Below are positions 17,537 through 25,693 of a stretch of DNA of 64,000 nucleotides, piece by piece. Numbering within the stretch: the first letter of the stretch is position 1; the number at the start of each line of letters is the position of its first letter. Both the position numbers and the translations under genes were made by a program. This stretch comes from Avimonas intestinalis (GTDB taxonomy: Bacteria; Bacillota; Clostridia; Oscillospirales; Acutalibacteraceae), in the NCBI GenBank assembly GCA_904380375.1, contig CAJFID010000004.1:1-64000 (forward strand). Reading direction: 5' to 3'. The notes under the pieces were generated by a model. It searched no databases, was not told the origin of the DNA, and saw nothing but the letters and a program-made list of their open reading frames with translations.

Positions 17537-17575
17537 AACCGCCCGGGAGGCAGCCGTCTCCCGGGCGGTTGTCCG
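17537..17575 (+). terminator. Terminator of the SASP gene
   Basis: 13-bp stem AACCGCCCGGGAG (17537-17549) with CTCCCGGGCGGTT (17558-17570), 8-base loop, short T-containing tail. Confidence 0.7.
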
Positions 17576-17585
17576 TTGTGCCGGC

Positions 17586-17822
17586 TTAAGGAGAGGATAC
17601 GCCGGCAGCTGAAATGTCTGCTGGGATGGGAGCCTTTTCCTTCTTTCTCCAAAATATCCTCTGGCGAAGCGCCCGATGGACGCGGCGGCGCTCGTTGTAG
17701 GCACGGTTGTCCCGGATAGATTGCTTTATGGCGGAGACAATCTCTTCCGGCAATTCACAAAAGAGGTCGGCGGTATAGATCTGCGGATAAAAATCTCTCA
17801 GGTTGACAACAGCGTTTCTCAT
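17586..17822 (-). pseudogene. Truncated sigma-factor-like protein of conjugative elements
   Basis: The product starts MRNAVVNLRDFYPQIYTADL, then CELPEEIVSAIKQ and AYNERRRVHRAL. From memory this matches the N-terminus of sigma-70-like proteins carried by Tn916/CTn-type elements (VNLRDFYP, then F-x-E-x-P-D/E-E-V, then AYxxRxxxHKAYYSLD). The match stops before the YSLD region and a basic, unrelated end follows, so region 2 and region 4 helices are missing. Left-edge remnant of the island. Confidence 0.5.
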
Positions 17823-17852
17823 AGCTATAAAATTAGTGATTCGGCATGGCAA

Positions 17853-18504
17853 TACGATAGTGGCTCTTCACATAAATACGGCAATCGGGCCATTGGAAAC
17901 GGAAAATTTATTCGCAAAATACTTTTTGTTACCGTTGAAACTAGAGAGTGCGAAGTTACTCTTACTTGTGATAACAATGGTAATCTGTCGTAATTAACCT
18001 GGATGTTCAAAAACGAATAAAAATATATCTATATTTCCACTTTGATTATGTCTATTCAACAATTCGCCACTAGCAGTGAACACATATAGCTTTCGACTAA
18101 GCACTTTAGCAAAATATGTAGTAGCCCCTTGATGCAGGAAACAGTGCATCAAGGGGCGTTTTTGATTAGGAAATGTTAATTATGTGCAGAAATTATTGCT
18201 GGGAATCGAGTCATGACCTCCGGCGAAGCCGGAGACTTGATTAAGCCCTAGAAGGACTTTTTACCGGCAGGCATCAAAAAATGTACTGAACATTCTCTCT
18301 TCTGCATCTACTGCCCCGCCGCCCGTAAACGGACACGTATGCTTCACTTTTGAGCCTGTACTAACTTTCTGGATTGCTTGTTAGCAACTCGCTTCGCTTG
18401 ATGCTTGAAGCTAAAGTTTTTTACGGGGCACCTCCACCAGCAGAGCCGGTGGTTTCCGAAATCAATGATGGTAGTGTCAAGAATTTTCCGCAAAACTTTT
18501 GGCA
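17853..18504. other. Low-GC non-coding stretch with hairpins
   Basis: No credible gene. Clearly more AT-rich than its surroundings. Contains a terminator-like hairpin (18124-18162), a small perfect hairpin CTCCGGCGAAGCCGGAG at 18220-18236, and a short CACC/GGTG hairpin near 18430-18455. Probably decayed mobile-element DNA. Confidence 0.6.
18124..18162 (+). terminator. Terminator-like hairpin in the island
   Basis: 13-bp stem GCCCCTTGATGCA with TGCATCAAGGGGC, loop GGAAACAG, then GTTTTTG. No intact gene lies directly upstream on the plus strand, so it is probably left from a lost gene. Confidence 0.6.
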
Positions 18505-19530
18505 CTACCTATGAACCAGCGCGGCCAGTTCCTCCCGGAAATCGGTAAGCAGGGTATCTAGGTATTCCCTTTGTCCGCTTTCCCACCCCTGCGCCGCGGC
18601 CCATTCGCCGGCGGAAAGATGCTGTACCGTCACGGCATAGACCGTTCCCTGTTCCGTGGATACTGCGGCGGAGGATATCTCGGTCATCCCCCAAAAGATG
18701 GCTTCCAGCCGTTGTATCTGCTCATCCGTCATGGAAAAAGCGCCGTATATTTCATCGGGATATCCCGACGCGGCATAAGCGGCCAGTACCTCCGTCCAGG
18801 AATCTGCCGGGCCGGTATGCTCCACCCGGTAAACCACCCCGTCGGGGAGGGCAGCTGTTAACTCCGCAACGCCGTCCGCCATTTCGGCGTTCAGGCGTTC
18901 CACGACCGGGGCCACATCTGCCGTATCCGACCCGCCCCCGAATCCGAAGAAGGCGGCGACGGCGGCAATCAGCACGATCAGGAGGGTGACGGCAACCACG
19001 GGCAAGGAGGATAGGAGCATGAGGATGCCTTTCCCGATAGCCAACGCCGCACGGCCTGCGGCCCGGCCCGCCCGCGCCGTCTGTTTTGCCGTCGCTTTGG
19101 CGGCTGCTTTCCCGGCTTGACGGCCCGCCGCCTTCGCAGCAGCCGCGGTTTTCCGCATAGGCTTTGCGGCCTGTTTCTTCCCAGCTTTGGCCGGAGAAAT
19201 GGAAAACCTCCCGACAATTTGCCGGGAGGTTCCTTTCTGCATTGGATTGTGCGGCCGCCGGCGGATGGAACGGCCCGCTTTCCGAAGCGGGGCCTGGACC
19301 GCGCCGGAAAGGGTATGGGCGGCCCCCTGCACGGTCTGATGGATCTGCCGCTCCCCGTATTCTGTCACGGCTGTTCCGTTCTCCGGCTCGGGGGCGGCCG
19401 CGTGGGTAAGATTCCCCTGCCGGGCGCGGTATTGGTCAGCCAGCAGGCGGCGCGCGGCTTTCGGCACCAGGACGGCCTTCCGCCGGATTTTGGGGACGAT
19501 TGCGGCCGGTTTAACTTTTGGCGGTGCCAT
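18505..19530 (-). CDS. CD1108-like mobile-element protein, probably truncated
   Basis: 341 residues. Very basic Ala/Lys/Arg-rich first 190 residues (RKTAAAAKAAGRQAGKAAAK), one membrane segment (about residues 205-228, VVAVTLLIVLIAAVAAFFGF), then an extracellular acidic domain. This is the N-terminal plan of CD1107/CD1108-type proteins of Clostridial conjugative transposons, which normally continue into a lysozyme or CHAP cell-wall hydrolase. Here the hydrolase is absent, so the gene looks shortened. Start at ATG after GGAGGG. A palindromic repeat (19205-19231) lies inside the coding sequence and encodes TSRQIVGRF. The gene is an island component. Confidence 0.6.
   Translation of the reverse strand: MAPPKVKPAAIVPKIRRKAVLVPKAARRLLADQYRARQGNLTHAAAPEPENGTAVTEYGERQIHQTVQGAAHTLSGAVQAPLRKAGRSIRRRPHNPMQKGTSRQIVGRFSISPAKAGKKQAAKPMRKTAAAAKAAGRQAGKAAAKATAKQTARAGRAAGRAALAIGKGILMLLSSLPVVAVTLLIVLIAAVAAFFGFGGGSDTADVAPVVERLNAEMADGVAELTAALPDGVVYRVEHTGPADSWTEVLAAYAASGYPDEIYGAFSMTDEQIQRLEAIFWGMTEISSAAVSTEQGTVYAVTVQHLSAGEWAAAQGWESGQREYLDTLLTDFREELAALVHR
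19205..19231. repeat. Palindromic repeat copy 1 (CCTCCCG...CGGGAGG), inside a gene
   Basis: AACCTCCCG and CGGGAGGTT arms around ACAATTTGC. Same sequence family as 19575-19599 and 23217-23247. In frame within the CD1108-like gene. Confidence 0.75.
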
Positions 19531-19574
19531 GGGGGATCCCTCCTTTCGTGGATAAGATGATTTGGATAAAATAT

Positions 19575-19600
19575 AACCTCCCGCCAAATTGGCGGGAGGC
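19575..19600. repeat. Palindromic repeat copy 2, between genes
   Basis: CCTCCCGCC (19577-19585), AAATT, GGCGGGAGG (19591-19599). Lies between the end of the lipoprotein gene and the start of the CD1108-like gene, where it may act as a terminator or processing site. Confidence 0.75.
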
Positions 19601-19697
19601 CTTTGTTCGCTGCACTGCATTTCCGGTATGAATCCTTTTGGGAATCGGTAAAACGCCATTCGGGATCATTTCGCTGCAAAAGGGGAGAAAAAGCCCT

Positions 19698-20474
19698 TTA
19701 CCACGGCGGCAAATCCTTCTCCAGCACGGAATAATTCAGGGTATACGTATCGTATTCCACGCCATCATAGACATATGTCTGGGCATAGTCCAGCGCATAG
19801 TCCTTGTGGAGGACAGGCCCGTCCGTTTGATAATGAACCCAATCCTCCGTTTGGTAAAGGATACTGACCAGCCCGTCTTTGGTATAATGGAGCGTCTGGA
19901 ATTCATTTATGGTGGCTATTACACTCAACGCGTTCCCTTCGGCCTTCGGAAGCGTGGGATCGCTGGTAAACAGGGCCAATGCTTCGTCGTATTCTTTGGC
20001 GGTAAAATAGTCCATCTCTCCTTTTATCGAGGAATAGGCGGAGGCAGCCATGCCGGGCACCCAGCAGACGTTATGGGTGTATACCTGGTCGGCAGTAAAG
20101 AATATGTAGAACAGCCCGCCCCCTTCCATCTTATACATCGCATAATACCGGCCGTCGTCCATCCGGCGCAGGCATTCTATCGGGAACTGCTCATTTATTG
20201 AATCCAATGTTTGAAAGAAGCTGGTAAATAGCTGCACATTCCAATACCCTGTCTTTAGTTCGGGTATAGTATAAATGCGGGTAATCTTGCTGTCATAATC
20301 CCCCTCGTTGTCCGCTGGCGGCACGGAGTCCGGCCAGTCGGAGGGGAAAGCGTCCGCATCCCTGCCGGCAAAAGAAGGATCCCCTGGGTTCACGGGCATT
20401 TCCCCTCCCTCCGTGCAGGCAGCAAGCAGGGCCGCGGCCAACAAAAGGATAACCAAACATACCATCTTTTTCAT
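19698..20474 (-). CDS. Lipoprotein immediately downstream of the lectin-protease protein; candidate partner or immunity protein
   Basis: 258 residues. Type II signal peptide with lipobox LLAAC near residue 20, then an acidic spacer (GGEMPVNPGDPSF) and a Tyr/Phe-rich beta domain without recognised motif. It starts 19 bases after the stop of the large secreted protein, with GGAGGGGAGGGG as ribosome site, so the two are almost surely co-transcribed. Surface lipoproteins encoded just behind secreted toxins often protect the producer; that role is inferred here from position only. A substrate-binding or adapter role is equally possible. Confidence 0.75.
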   Translation of the reverse strand: MKKMVCLVILLLAAALLAACTEGGEMPVNPGDPSFAGRDADAFPSDWPDSVPPADNEGDYDSKITRIYTIPELKTGYWNVQLFTSFFQTLDSINEQFPIECLRRMDDGRYYAMYKMEGGGLFYIFFTADQVYTHNVCWVPGMAASAYSSIKGEMDYFTAKEYDEALALFTSDPTLPKAEGNALSVIATINEFQTLHYTKDGLVSILYQTEDWVHYQTDGPVLHKDYALDYAQTYVYDGVEYDTYTLNYSVLEKDLPPW

Positions 20475-20493
20475 TTTTGCCCCTCCCCTCCAG

Positions 20494-22944
20494 CTATTTT
20501 GATACCGCATAATAAACTGTCCCTTCGTTATATTCTTGACCGTAATTGTTCAACCATTGGTAGGTAGAAGGATTAATGTCTCCCAAATGTTCTGACGGCG
20601 ACAAACCCATCTTATGGGACCAGGTGCCGTCGTTATGCTGGAGCATAAAGTGAAAATCGGAAAATGTGACACCCACTCCTTGTATTTCGTGGTAACCCAC
20701 CCGGAAAGCGATCCGGTATTCCTTTTTAGGATTAAGCACATCGTTTTCTCCGATTTCTCGTAAATGAATACCCCTGGCCGCGGCCGCAGACACTACGCCC
20801 GCTTTTGCCTCAGCAAGATGAGTGCCTTTTACAAATCCATCCGGCCTTAACAATTCGCTGTAATGTTTCAATGCATAGGACATGCAATTATAAGCGGAAC
20901 TTGTATGTTCTGTGTAGGGCCCATCCTCGCCAACCGTAGCGGCCTCCTCAAACACCCACTTCATCTGCGGTTCCCCGGTCAGCGTCCACATCTGGATTTC
21001 TGCTCCATTTGCACTGCTGGCGCCGGTAACCTCCATCGCCATCCTGCTGCTGGCTCCCGGTTGGGTATAACTTATATAGCTAATCCGTGGCTGCAACCAA
21101 TACGTTCCATTCCCGTTGCGAGTAATGCGAAATTGCTGGTGGCTGGCGTCGCTATCGGCCGCCATTTGAAATTCCTGTCCATTAATGTCTTTGCTGTTGG
21201 GAACATCAATACGCAAAGACGTATTGCTTAGCGGATAAAAGCTGTACCAGCCATTTCCATGATGCTCCAATTTCCATTGCTGGTTGGTATTCCCGGTGAA
21301 AGCCCATTGCGTTAATTTCTGCCCGCTGTTTCCGGCCTGAATATATTTTCCGGTAGAATAATTTTTGATAAAGTAAATGGCGTTCGCTTTCAGCCCAGGA
21401 GGTACGACAGACGACACCGTATAAGAGACGGTCAAAGTCGGCGCACGGTGGGCCTCCCCATCGGAGGATACAACGGAATTGTAATCCTGTACCGCATGGC
21501 TGGTATAGGTCAAGTATACACCATAGTGCGGATAAGTGCCATAGGCCCAGCTTTGCACCAGCTCTTTGACATCAAATGTATAATTATCGATATACCCATT
21601 TACCCTATTCGCCACAGATGTCGCGTCGTTAACCTGCCAGGAAGCATTTGACGGCAGCTCATCGTAGTTAATGCCTTCTTTCCAATAACTTGTAAGCCGC
21701 CACAGTGCGCCGGTAGAGCCGGTCGTCTGGCCAGAACGGAATTTGAAAAACATTTCGGCTCCCGTCACCGTTGCGTTCGGCGGGATGCTCTCCATCAGCT
21801 TGTCAAACCGGATCAAGGTGAAGTATAGGTAGCTCCCGCTTCGGCCGAAACGGAGATGGTCCTCGCTCCCATGGGTAGCTCCGGGCTGCCCCCCGAACAC
21901 ATAGGTATCCGTGACCGTTGAAGCGCCGTTGCTGATGGGCGGGTCGATAATAACCGGGTAGGTGGTTTCGGGGTCGTTGAGGAACTCTTCCGATACCACG
22001 GAGGTGATCCGATAGCTTCCGTCCTCCAACAGCGCGACCTCGTAATGGCAGTCTTCGGTGAAGTGCTTGTGGTCGGAAGCCGGGGCCTCTGATTCCGTGT
22101 CAATCACGCAGGAATCGTATACATACAGCGGGGAAATCGTGTACGCCGCCCGCTGCTCTGGATCGTCCTTTTTCACAATGGAAATGGCCGTACCGTCCGA
22201 GGAAAGGACTGGCTGATGCGTGTCGGATTCGAATACAAAATCAAAGCGGTTTTTCCCGACGTTTTCCTCTAGGACGATGTTTTCCTTTACGCCGGTGGTC
22301 GTGTTGGTGTACTCCAAGTAGGTATGTTCCCCGAACGCTTCCGGATAGGTGATCCGGCCGTTGCCCTCCGCCGTCTGGTCAACCGTGCCGTTGGACAGCG
22401 GGAGGTCCTCCGGGTTGTAGACCGCCATCGTGAAATCGCCGTCCATATTCAGCCCGGTATCCGGCTGCTTGGCGTATTGCAGGGTGAAGCTGTTGGCCGT
22501 GTTACGGTAGTCGTAGGGGGAAAACAGGGAGGTGACAAAGCTTTCCTGCGTCATTGAGGTGTCGATAAATTCGATTTCGCCTTCCTCGGTTTCATACCGC
22601 ACAGGGACAGCGAACACATGCGCCGTCCCATTGCCCTGGCTGTCCTCTACCCGGATGGTGCCGAGATCGTCGGTGTCCACGATCTGCGGAACGGGAGCGG
22701 CGTTTGGAGCTACGCTTTGGGGGTGAATCCCGCCGGATGGGGCGCTCTCATCCAGGCCGATCAGGGAAAGGATGTTATCCGGGACGGAAGCAGCGTCGAC
22801 AAAGCCGGTATTTTCTTCCGCTTCGGCTTCCTGTGCGGCGGAGACGGCGGGGGCGGTGCAGGCCAGCAGCGCGGAAACGGTAAGCAGGCTGACCCAGCGC
22901 CGGAGTTTACGATATCGTCCTTTCATTCTATGCGTCGTATGCAT
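20494..22944 (-). CDS. Secreted DNRLRE / ricin-lectin / papain-like cysteine-peptidase protein (effector-like)
   Basis: 816 residues. Signal peptide (residues 1-37, basic then SLLTVSALLACTAPAVSA). Residues 90-335 are an N-terminal beta-rich region as in WapA-type wall proteins, about 340-510 match a DNRLRE domain, and about 515-665 a ricin-type beta-trefoil with repeated QxW-like strands (NQQWKLEHHGNGWYSF, MKWVF). The last 135 residues are a separate domain with Cys687 in AYNCMSYALKHY and His765 in FSDFHFMLQHNDGTWSHKMG, the pattern of papain-like or NlpC-like peptidase toxins. DNRLRE and lectin modules carry C-terminal toxins in polymorphic systems. Own promoter at 23104-23132 and GAGGGAG ribosome site. 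GC lower than the chromosome. Family calls are by pattern; the peptidase role is inferred. Confidence 0.72.
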   Translation of the reverse strand: MHTTHRMKGRYRKLRRWVSLLTVSALLACTAPAVSAAQEAEAEENTGFVDAASVPDNILSLIGLDESAPSGGIHPQSVAPNAAPVPQIVDTDDLGTIRVEDSQGNGTAHVFAVPVRYETEEGEIEFIDTSMTQESFVTSLFSPYDYRNTANSFTLQYAKQPDTGLNMDGDFTMAVYNPEDLPLSNGTVDQTAEGNGRITYPEAFGEHTYLEYTNTTTGVKENIVLEENVGKNRFDFVFESDTHQPVLSSDGTAISIVKKDDPEQRAAYTISPLYVYDSCVIDTESEAPASDHKHFTEDCHYEVALLEDGSYRITSVVSEEFLNDPETTYPVIIDPPISNGASTVTDTYVFGGQPGATHGSEDHLRFGRSGSYLYFTLIRFDKLMESIPPNATVTGAEMFFKFRSGQTTGSTGALWRLTSYWKEGINYDELPSNASWQVNDATSVANRVNGYIDNYTFDVKELVQSWAYGTYPHYGVYLTYTSHAVQDYNSVVSSDGEAHRAPTLTVSYTVSSVVPPGLKANAIYFIKNYSTGKYIQAGNSGQKLTQWAFTGNTNQQWKLEHHGNGWYSFYPLSNTSLRIDVPNSKDINGQEFQMAADSDASHQQFRITRNGNGTYWLQPRISYISYTQPGASSRMAMEVTGASSANGAEIQMWTLTGEPQMKWVFEEAATVGEDGPYTEHTSSAYNCMSYALKHYSELLRPDGFVKGTHLAEAKAGVVSAAAARGIHLREIGENDVLNPKKEYRIAFRVGYHEIQGVGVTFSDFHFMLQHNDGTWSHKMGLSPSEHLGDINPSTYQWLNNYGQEYNEGTVYYAVSK

Positions 22945-23103
22945 AAATGCTCCCTCTTCTTTCTTTCATCCGTTCGTTTATTGGGCGGTTGGTTTTGAGA
23001 ATACCAGGGCTGCCAGGATAAACAGGAAGAAGCGGAAAAGCAGGGGCTGGCCGGACGATTACCACTCCACGGGAATCGCCCTCCATTCTTAAACTCTAAT
23101 TCT

Positions 23104-23132
23104 AGAATATATAAAATACTTTTCTATGTCAA
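23104..23132 (-). promoter_or_regulatory. Promoter of the lectin-protease operon
   Basis: Minus strand TTGACA (23132-23127), 17-base spacer, TATTCT (23109-23104), in very AT-rich DNA. About 160 bases upstream of the ATG. Confidence 0.6.
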
Positions 23133-23216
23133 CGATTTATTTTACAATAAGCCGAATTTGTAAAAAATATTCCACATTTTCTTTGGCTTCTCTTTCATTT
23201 TGAAACCGGCATAAAG

Positions 23217-23247
23217 GGAACCTCCCGACAAATTGACGGGAGGTTCC
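23217..23247. repeat. Palindromic repeat copy 3, downstream of the ParB-like remnant
   Basis: GGAACCTCCCG and CGGGAGGTTCC (11-bp arms) around ACAAATTGA. Near-identical to copy 1. Position suits a terminator of the ParB-like gene. Confidence 0.75.
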
Positions 23248-23285
23248 ATTTGCCCTGTCCCTTTGCCGCGGCTACCATGCTGCCG

Positions 23286-23762
23286 TTATCGTGTCGGCCC
23301 GTTCTTCTTCGGCTTTTGCTCGGTCTGCTTGGCCGGTGGGAGAGCCACCACCTTGGCGTCCTTGGCAGCCGGGAGAGGGCTGGCCGCGATAGCTTCCTTC
23401 GGCTTTTCCGCCTTTTGCGGCTCGACCGTGGGGCTTCCCTGTTCGGGCGGAGGGATCGTTTTTTCCTCTGCCGGTTTCTTGGCTTCCTCCTGCTGCTTGC
23501 GCTTGGCCAGCTTTTGGAGTTCCAGCATTTTTAGGATATGGCTCTCCATCTCCGACTGGGTTGTCCCCGGCGGGAACATCAGCGGAATCCGCTCCGACTT
23601 GAACACTACCGCTTTCTGGGCCTGCTCCGCTGCCGCGCCCTTTTCCCGGGACTTGGGAGCAAGGATTTCCTTAGCCGCTTTCGTTGTCCATTTCCCGCTT
23701 TCACTCAAATCGTGGAGCTGCTTGGCCTGGGCGGAGGTAGGCACCACGTCATAGTTGAAGCG
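23286..23762 (-). pseudogene. C-terminal remnant of a ParB/RepB-like partition protein
   Basis: About 158 codons open after an in-frame TGA: RFNYDVVPTSAQAKQLHDLS, then VVFKSERIPLMFPPGTTQSE and MESHILKMLELQKLAKRKQ. This fits the C-terminal helix region of ParB-family proteins of Clostridial conjugative elements (VKI/F-x-x-x-F-FPPGT-x-x-x-ME-x-I-x-x-LL). The ParB nuclease-like and HTH domains are missing. A Pro/Lys/Glu-rich tail follows. No proper start codon context, so it is a truncated gene. Confidence 0.55.
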
Positions 23763-23770
23763 TCAGGCTC

Positions 23771-24315
23771 TTATTCCCGCCCAATAAAATGATAGTTGAA
23801 CCTTCCCATAGGCGCCGTTTCGCCAGAGGAATAAAAATCCAGGATATCGCCGTCTTTCTGTCCATTGTCCTGCCATTTAAAACCAAAGTCCAAGCAACGC
23901 CCCGCCAAGCCAAGCGCCTGCCGGGGAATGGCGAGCTGTAGAACCGAACCCTCCACCCGGTATTCGATTTCCGCTACTTGCCGCGTAGACCATCCGTTTT
24001 CAAACCGTTCCAACCGCGCTTTTTCGCCGGGAGGGACGCGGTTAACAACATATTGATAGCCTCCCAGCCGTCCCCGCCCTTCTCTGTTGAGAGATACAGC
24101 CGCATCCAAGCCGGGCCGGAAGGAGACGACAACGGTTGCGCGGTTTCAACATAAAAATACAGATACTCCTCATCATAGGCTACTTTGGTACGGACAATAT
24201 CGTTGCGGAAGGTCTGATTTTTATAATGTGTTCCCTGATACCCGGCACTGTCGCGTTCCGGCGTCGAATTGGTGTAATGGTGGTAATCGGGTTTTACCCC
24301 CTTCCATTGGGAAAG
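23771..24315 (-). pseudogene. C-terminal fragment of a secreted glycosidase-associated domain, frameshifted
   Basis: Reading both frames gives PLSQWKGVKPDYHHY, NDIVRTKVAYDEEYLYFYVE and AWMRLYLSTEKGGDGWE, then after a one-base loss near 24060-24063 GYQYVVNRVPPGEKARLERF and IPRQALGLAGR, FKWQDNGQKDGDILDFY, APMGRFNYHF. From memory this is the conserved C-terminal beta domain of large secreted sugar-active proteins in Clostridia and Paenibacillus. The N-terminal enzyme part is missing at the 24315 end, where plus-strand sequence of araD begins. Broken by truncation and frameshift. Confidence 0.6.
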
Positions 24316-24330
24316 CGGCCCAGGGGGAAC

Positions 24331-24505
24331 CCCCTACGATTCTGTGCACAATGCCATTGTATTGGAACAGCTGGCCATGATGGCTTACCATACCGAAGCG
24401 CTTTGCAGCCAATCCCCTGCGGAAGCGATGCCGAGCGCCCTGCTTGATAAGCATTTTCTCCGTAAGCACGGCTCCAACGCGTATTACGGGCAGCCTACAA
24501 CGTGA
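24331..24505 (+). pseudogene. C-terminal fragment of L-ribulose-5-phosphate 4-epimerase (AraD-like)
   Basis: About 57 codons: YDSVHNAIVLEQLAMMAYHT, then ALLDKHFLRKHGSNAYYGQP before TGA. These match the end of class II aldolase-fold AraD/UlaF/SgbE proteins (AVHNAVVLEEVAxMA, LLDKHFLRKHGxNAYYGQ). AraD interconverts L-ribulose-5-P and D-xylulose-5-P. Most of the protein is lost. Confidence 0.7.
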
Positions 24506-24553
24506 GTCCCCCGGCCGTCCTATTTCACGGATTAACGAAAAAGGAGCCGTCTT

Positions 24554-24772
24554 ATGACATACCATCTTGCCATAGGCATTGGCGCGTCCGGCGGCCGGCA
24601 TATTCTGGGACACCGGGAAAACGGCCGCCTTGTATGCGAGGAGGTCTACCGCTTCAGCAGCCGCCTAGTCCGGGTAAACGGACACGATTGCTGGGACATG
24701 GATACGCTGGAAAGCCATCTTCTGGAGGAGCTGAAAGCCTGCCAAAAAGCGTTTGAATCCTGCGTTTCTTGA
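24554..24772 (+). pseudogene. N-terminal fragment of L-rhamnulokinase (RhaB-like)
   Basis: 72 codons starting MTYHLAIGIGASGGRHILGH, with EEVYRFSS and GHDCWDMDTLE, the start of FGGY-family rhamnulokinases (phosphate-1 loop D-I-G-A-S-S-G-R-x-I; here GIGASGGR). The family is about 470-490 residues, so more than 80% is gone. A good ribosome site (AAGGAG) is kept. Just downstream of the araD tail, so both are left from one pentose/deoxyhexose operon. The first motif Asp is Gly, a further sign of decay. Confidence 0.7.
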
Positions 24773-24952
24773 TGAATGAGTAAAATACCCCTATACACCA
24801 CAAGGACAGAAAGTAGACGGACAATACTTACGGATCACATAGCCGTTGGATGGAGCCATACAAACGGATCCGCATTTTATCTGGTTGGCGGACCTTCCCG
24901 CCGGCGAAAACAGGCAAACAAAGGGAATCTGCCGAAAATTTATAAAGAGCCC
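24773..24952. other. Non-coding remnant between rhaB fragment and tRNA promoter
   Basis: No intact gene. Short open stretches (for example ADLPAGENRQTKG near 24890-24930) look like former coding DNA but I cannot name them. Confidence 0.4.
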
Positions 24953-24980
24953 TTGACAAATGCGGAAAATCGGATATAAT
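24953..24980 (+). promoter_or_regulatory. Promoter of tRNA-Gln
   Basis: TTGACA at 24953-24958, 16-base spacer, TATAAT at 24975-24980. 56 bases before the tRNA. Confidence 0.85.
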
Positions 24981-25035
24981 AATAACGCTGTCCATTTGCA
25001 GTGGGGGTTCCCGCTGGAGTTGGCCGGTTTTGCAT

Positions 25036-25109
25036 TGCGGAATTGTGTAAGGGTAGCACGACAGACTCTGACTCTGTTTGTCTGGGTTCGAATCCTAGTT
25101 CCGCAGCCA
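25036..25109 (+). tRNA. tRNA-Gln (anticodon CTG)
   Basis: Acceptor TGCGGAA pairs with TTCCGCA. Anticodon stem ACAGA/TCTGT holds loop CTCTGAC, anticodon CTG. T arm CTGGG TTCGAAT CCTAG. CCA is encoded (25107-25109). It stands at the right edge of the decayed island, a common integration site type. Confidence 0.95.
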
Positions 25110-25110
25110 G

Positions 25111-25150
25111 AAAAGCCTGTTTTGAACGTTGCTCAAAACAGGCTTTTTCT
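25111..25150 (+). terminator. Terminator of tRNA-Gln
   Basis: 15-bp stem AAAAGCCTGTTTTGA with TCAAAACAGGCTTTT, 7-base loop, T tract. Confidence 0.9.
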
Positions 25151-25322
25151 TTTGTTTGGCCTCTAAGCCGTCAACCTCTCCGATTGCCCAAAGGATTGCA
25201 GCGCCGTACCCCGTCCCTGAAGCATAAGCCCGTAAGGCGCGGCTTTTCGTGCCCATATGTTACGGGGCGGAAAAAAGGGCGGAAGCAACGCGGCGGGCTT
25301 TTCCGGGGGGCGCCCCTTCTGA

Positions 25323-25356
25323 AAAACGGCCACCCGCAAAAAAGCGGGCGGCCGTT
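25323..25356 (-). terminator. Terminator of the rubredoxin gene
   Basis: 13-bp stem arms (25325-25337, 25344-25356) with one mismatch around AAAAAA, followed on the minus strand by GTTTTTC. Confidence 0.75.
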
Positions 25357-25415
25357 CCAGGCTTCCGCCTGCGCCGGGCTGTCCGAAAAAATTCCAGAGC
25401 CGCGGCGGGATTGGG

Positions 25416-25577
25416 TTATTCCTGGACCTCAAACTGATCTTTGCCTACCCCGCACACAGGGCAGACGAAGTCGTCGGGCAGATCCTCAAAAGCGGTGCCG
25501 GGGGCGATCCCCTGGTCCTCCGCGCCTTCGTCCGGATCGTAGACATACCCACAGACGGCGCATACATATTTTGCCAT
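25416..25577 (-). CDS. Rubredoxin
   Basis: 53 residues, the standard size. One iron held by four Cys in CAVCGYVYD (residues 6 and 9) and CPVCGVGKDQF (residues 39 and 42). Cytoplasmic one-electron carrier, in anaerobes often serving peroxide, oxygen or superoxide reduction. GGAAGGAG ribosome site. Single-gene unit with terminator; typical of strict anaerobes. Confidence 0.96.
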   Translation of the reverse strand: MAKYVCAVCGYVYDPDEGAEDQGIAPGTAFEDLPDDFVCPVCGVGKDQFEVQE

Positions 25578-25664
25578 CACACAACGCTCCTTCCATTATC
25601 ACAAGTCTATTTTGCCGCAGCGCCCGCCCCCGCCGGGAGGGGGCCGCCGGGAAAACCACAGGGA

Positions 25665-25693
25665 TTGCCAGCCGGATGAAAAAGGGCTATAAT
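25665..25693 (+). promoter_or_regulatory. Promoter of the cupin gene
   Basis: TTGCCA at 25665-25670, 17-base spacer, TATAAT at 25688-25693, about 120 bases before the ATG. Confidence 0.7.

Noticed and set aside
18220..18236. Hairpin as the end of an IS200/IS605 element
   Set aside because: No tnpA or tnpB coding remnant was found nearby, so the hairpin alone is not enough.
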